Part shown: positions 6,899 to 8,778 of the stretch, piece after piece
Layout of the letters: every line of letters starts with the position of its first letter
Position numbering within the stretch: position 1 is the stretch's first letter
Assembly (NCBI GenBank): GCA_003648245.1
Contig: QMOO01000041.1
Span: forward strand, 1-8,778
DNA: 8,778 nt
Reading direction: 5' to 3'
Source of the DNA: Caldisericota bacterium
GTDB taxonomy: Bacteria > Caldisericota > Caldisericia > B22-G15
The notes under the pieces: model-generated
Told to the model about the DNA's origin: nothing
Databases searched by the model: none
Seen by the model: the letters and a program-made list of their open reading frames with translations, nothing else
Made by a program: the position numbers and the translations under genes

Positions 6899-8223
6899 TA
6901 AGTAAAGTAGTATCTTTTAAGTATAGACCTTGCTTCTCCTACAATATAAAAAGACCCAGTTATAACCACTGGTTCAACTGAAAAAAACCCATCTGCTATC
7001 CTGAAAGCTTCAATTACATTTTTTGAAGCTCTCATCTCTTTAAAAGGAAACATCCTCTTTGCAAGATTTAATAGATAATCTGGAGGAGTTCTCCTCTCCC
7101 TTACCCCACTTGGTGCTGTAAAAATAACTTTTTCTGCACAAGGAAGTATCATCTCCAGCACTCTTTCAATGTTCTTGTCCTTTAAAATTCCAAAAATCAA
7201 ATTTATTTTACCACAACCAAAGTATTGTTGTAAAAATTTTTTAACTTCTCTCATTGAAATTTCGTTATGAGCCCCATCAAGAAGGTAGGTTCTTCCACCT
7301 TCATTAATTATTTCTCCTCTTCCAGGGATAAATGCATCCTCTAAAGCTTCTCTGATTTTACTTTCACTTATCTTTATTAAATCTGAATCTTCAAGAACCT
7401 CTAGGGTTTTTATTGCAAGAGAGCTGTTCATCACCTGATACTCACCAAGCATCTTTATCTTTAAATTGTCAAAAAAATTTTTCTGAGATTTGTATGTAAA
7501 TATAGTTCCACTTTTATCCATCTTGAGTATTTTACTTGAGAAATCTCTTCCCTCCATATATATTTTTGAATCACACTCTCTCCCTTTATCTATAATCACT
7601 TTGAGCGCTTTTTTCTCCTGCTTTGAGAGAATAACTGGTCTTTTCTTCTTTATTATTCCAGCTTTTTCAAAGGAGATTTTTTCTATGGTATCTCCGAGAA
7701 TATTCATGTGGTCAAGACCTATGGGAGTTATAATAGAGGTCAATGGATTAAGCACTACATTTGTTGCATCAAGTCTTCCCCCAAGACCTGTCTCAAGAAC
7801 AACAAAATCCACATTATTTTTGTGGAAATAGTGAAAAGAAATAGCTGTTAAAATCTCAAATAGGGTAGGTTCACCAATTTCGTTAAATTCCTCTTTCTTC
7901 TCATATATATTTTTAATATCCCATATGTATTCTCCAAACTCCCCTGCAGGTATGAAACTACCATTTATGGATATTCTCTCTCTAAAGCATTGAAGATGGG
8001 GAGACAAAAAAAGTCCAACTTTATATCCATGATGTGAAAGTAAGCGGGATATAAAGACACATGTGGATCCTTTACCCTTTGTTCCTGCAACATGAATAAC
8101 CCTCTTTCCCTTCTCTGGATTTCCAAGAATTTCAAGAAGAAGTTTTATCCTGTCAAGCCCCGGTTTTATGGTTCTTCTCTTTCTTGCACCAAGAAAATCC
8201 AGAGCTTCTACATAAGAAAACAT
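6898..8223 (-). CDS. folC: Folylpolyglutamate synthase / dihydrofolate synthase
   Basis: FolC adds glutamate to folates, and in many bacteria also to dihydropteroate, using ATP in the cytoplasm; it belongs to the Mur ligase family. The 441-residue length is typical. Landmarks in order: P-loop HVAGTKGKGST (44-54); SPHLQCFRERI (74-84); VLETGLGGRLDATN (142-155); ITPIGLDHMNILG (165-177); FEKAGIIK (185-192), whose Lys187 corresponds to the carbamylated lysine of the family; GEYQVMN (260-266); PGRGEI (300-305); and DGAHN (316-320) in the C-terminal ligase domain. Whether it has both activities cannot be told from sequence reading. The ATG overlaps the valS stop by one base (TAATG); the ribosome site is weak (GAGGG, three bases away), which fits reinitiation after valS. 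A valS-folC pair is common in bacteria. Confidence 0.97.
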   Translation of the reverse strand: MFSYVEALDFLGARKRRTIKPGLDRIKLLLEILGNPEKGKRVIHVAGTKGKGSTCVFISRLLSHHGYKVGLFLSPHLQCFRERISINGSFIPAGEFGEYIWDIKNIYEKKEEFNEIGEPTLFEILTAISFHYFHKNNVDFVVLETGLGGRLDATNVVLNPLTSIITPIGLDHMNILGDTIEKISFEKAGIIKKKRPVILSKQEKKALKVIIDKGRECDSKIYMEGRDFSSKILKMDKSGTIFTYKSQKNFFDNLKIKMLGEYQVMNSSLAIKTLEVLEDSDLIKISESKIREALEDAFIPGRGEIINEGGRTYLLDGAHNEISMREVKKFLQQYFGCGKINLIFGILKDKNIERVLEMILPCAEKVIFTAPSGVRERRTPPDYLLNLAKRMFPFKEMRASKNVIEAFRIADGFFSVEPVVITGSFYIVGEARSILKRYYFT

Positions 8224-8778
8224 TAACCCTCAAGCTCTCCAAGATGTTTTTTGAGTAGTTTCAAAGTGTTAACATCCTCTTTTAATTTTGATTCACTTTC
8301 TTTCACCACATTCCTTGGGGCTTTATCCCTGAAATGAGAATTCGACAGCCTTGAGGTTAAAGTATTTATTTCTTTCTCAAGTTTTTCTATATTTTTCTTT
8401 AGATTTTTTATGCTCTCTTCGATTGGAAAATCTTCATTTAAATATAGGTATACCTCATTCCCGAGTACAGCATCGCTTATCCTTTTTAAATTGCTCATCT
8501 CCTCTGGGATTATTTCAGAGGCAGATAGATATTCAATATATTTTTTCCAATATTCAAGCTTTTTGTTAGAGAACTTTATAAAAACTTTTTCTTTCTTCCT
8601 AACAGGAATATTAAGTATGCTCTTTAAATTTCTTATGCTTCTTGTTATCTCCATGAATTCATTAAATTCATCCTCAATATTTTCATCTCTAATAAAGTTA
8701 TTTGCTTCTGGATATGAAGAAACCATGATGCTTTTCTCTTTAACCGGAAGAAGTTTAAATAATTTCTCTGTTATAAAG
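8223..8778 (-). CDS. valS: Valyl-tRNA synthetase, C-terminal part only
   Basis: This is the 3' end of valS; the catalytic domain lies beyond the right edge. The frame stays open to the window end (last complete codon at 8775-8777), giving 184 residues and a TAA stop; a Met inside this frame at 8726 is not the true start. The first residues, FITEKLFKLL then SIMVSSYPEAN, match the end of the anticodon-binding domain, where ValRS usually reads FITEELW. ITRSIRNLKSILNIPVRKK follows, as expected. The last 65 or so residues form the ValRS C-terminal coiled coil that contacts tRNA, with the hallmark RLSNSHFRDKAPRNVV. The enzyme charges tRNA-Val with valine. It leads the visible operon and couples to folC through a TAATG junction. 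Confidence 0.95.
   Translation of the reverse strand, partial: FITEKLFKLLPVKEKSIMVSSYPEANNFIRDENIEDEFNEFMEITRSIRNLKSILNIPVRKKEKVFIKFSNKKLEYWKKYIEYLSASEIIPEEMSNLKRISDAVLGNEVYLYLNEDFPIEESIKNLKKNIEKLEKEINTLTSRLSNSHFRDKAPRNVVKESESKLKEDVNTLKLLKKHLGELEG

Overview
The window is one A+T-rich, co-directional gene cluster. Every supported gene lies on the minus strand, so transcription runs from high to low coordinates, and there is almost no intergenic space. Its core is a complete six-subunit Rnf complex (ferredoxin:NAD+ oxidoreductase, an ion-pumping membrane enzyme) in the order rnfC-rnfD-rnfG-rnfE-rnfA-rnfB.

In transcription order: the C-terminal 184 residues of valyl-tRNA synthetase (8223-8778, cut by the right edge); folC (6898-8223); a small membrane protein with a double zinc ribbon (6335-6886, GTG start); rnfC (5001-6338); rnfD (4012-5004); rnfG (3458-4015); rnfE (2860-3456); rnfA (2285-2863); rnfB (1436-2275); and a long secreted beta-rich protein with four internal repeats (1-1422, cut by the left edge). 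Four junctions are ATGA overlaps (zinc ribbon/rnfC, rnfC/rnfD, rnfD/rnfG, rnfE/rnfA), valS/folC is TAATG, and the remaining gaps are 1 to 13 bases. This suggests one translationally coupled operon whose promoter lies upstream of or inside valS. I see no tRNA, rRNA, CRISPR array, insertion sequence or convincing terminator, and no gene-free stretch over 300 bases.

Working model from family knowledge: reduced ferredoxin gives electrons to the iron-sulfur clusters of RnfB. They cross the membrane through a [2Fe-2S] cluster held by RnfA and RnfE, reach covalent FMN on RnfG and RnfD, and return to RnfC, which reduces NAD+. The energy drives Na+ or H+ export; the sequence does not say which ion.

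The organism looks like an anaerobic, possibly thermophilic bacterium: Rnf with a long multi-cluster RnfB, Lys/Glu/Ile-rich proteins, many ATA and AGA/AGG codons, purine-rich coding strand and tight gene packing. The phylum cannot be fixed from this window. The least explained genes are the two flanking the Rnf set, the zinc-ribbon membrane protein and the secreted repeat protein. I found no sign of a wholly new multi-gene system.
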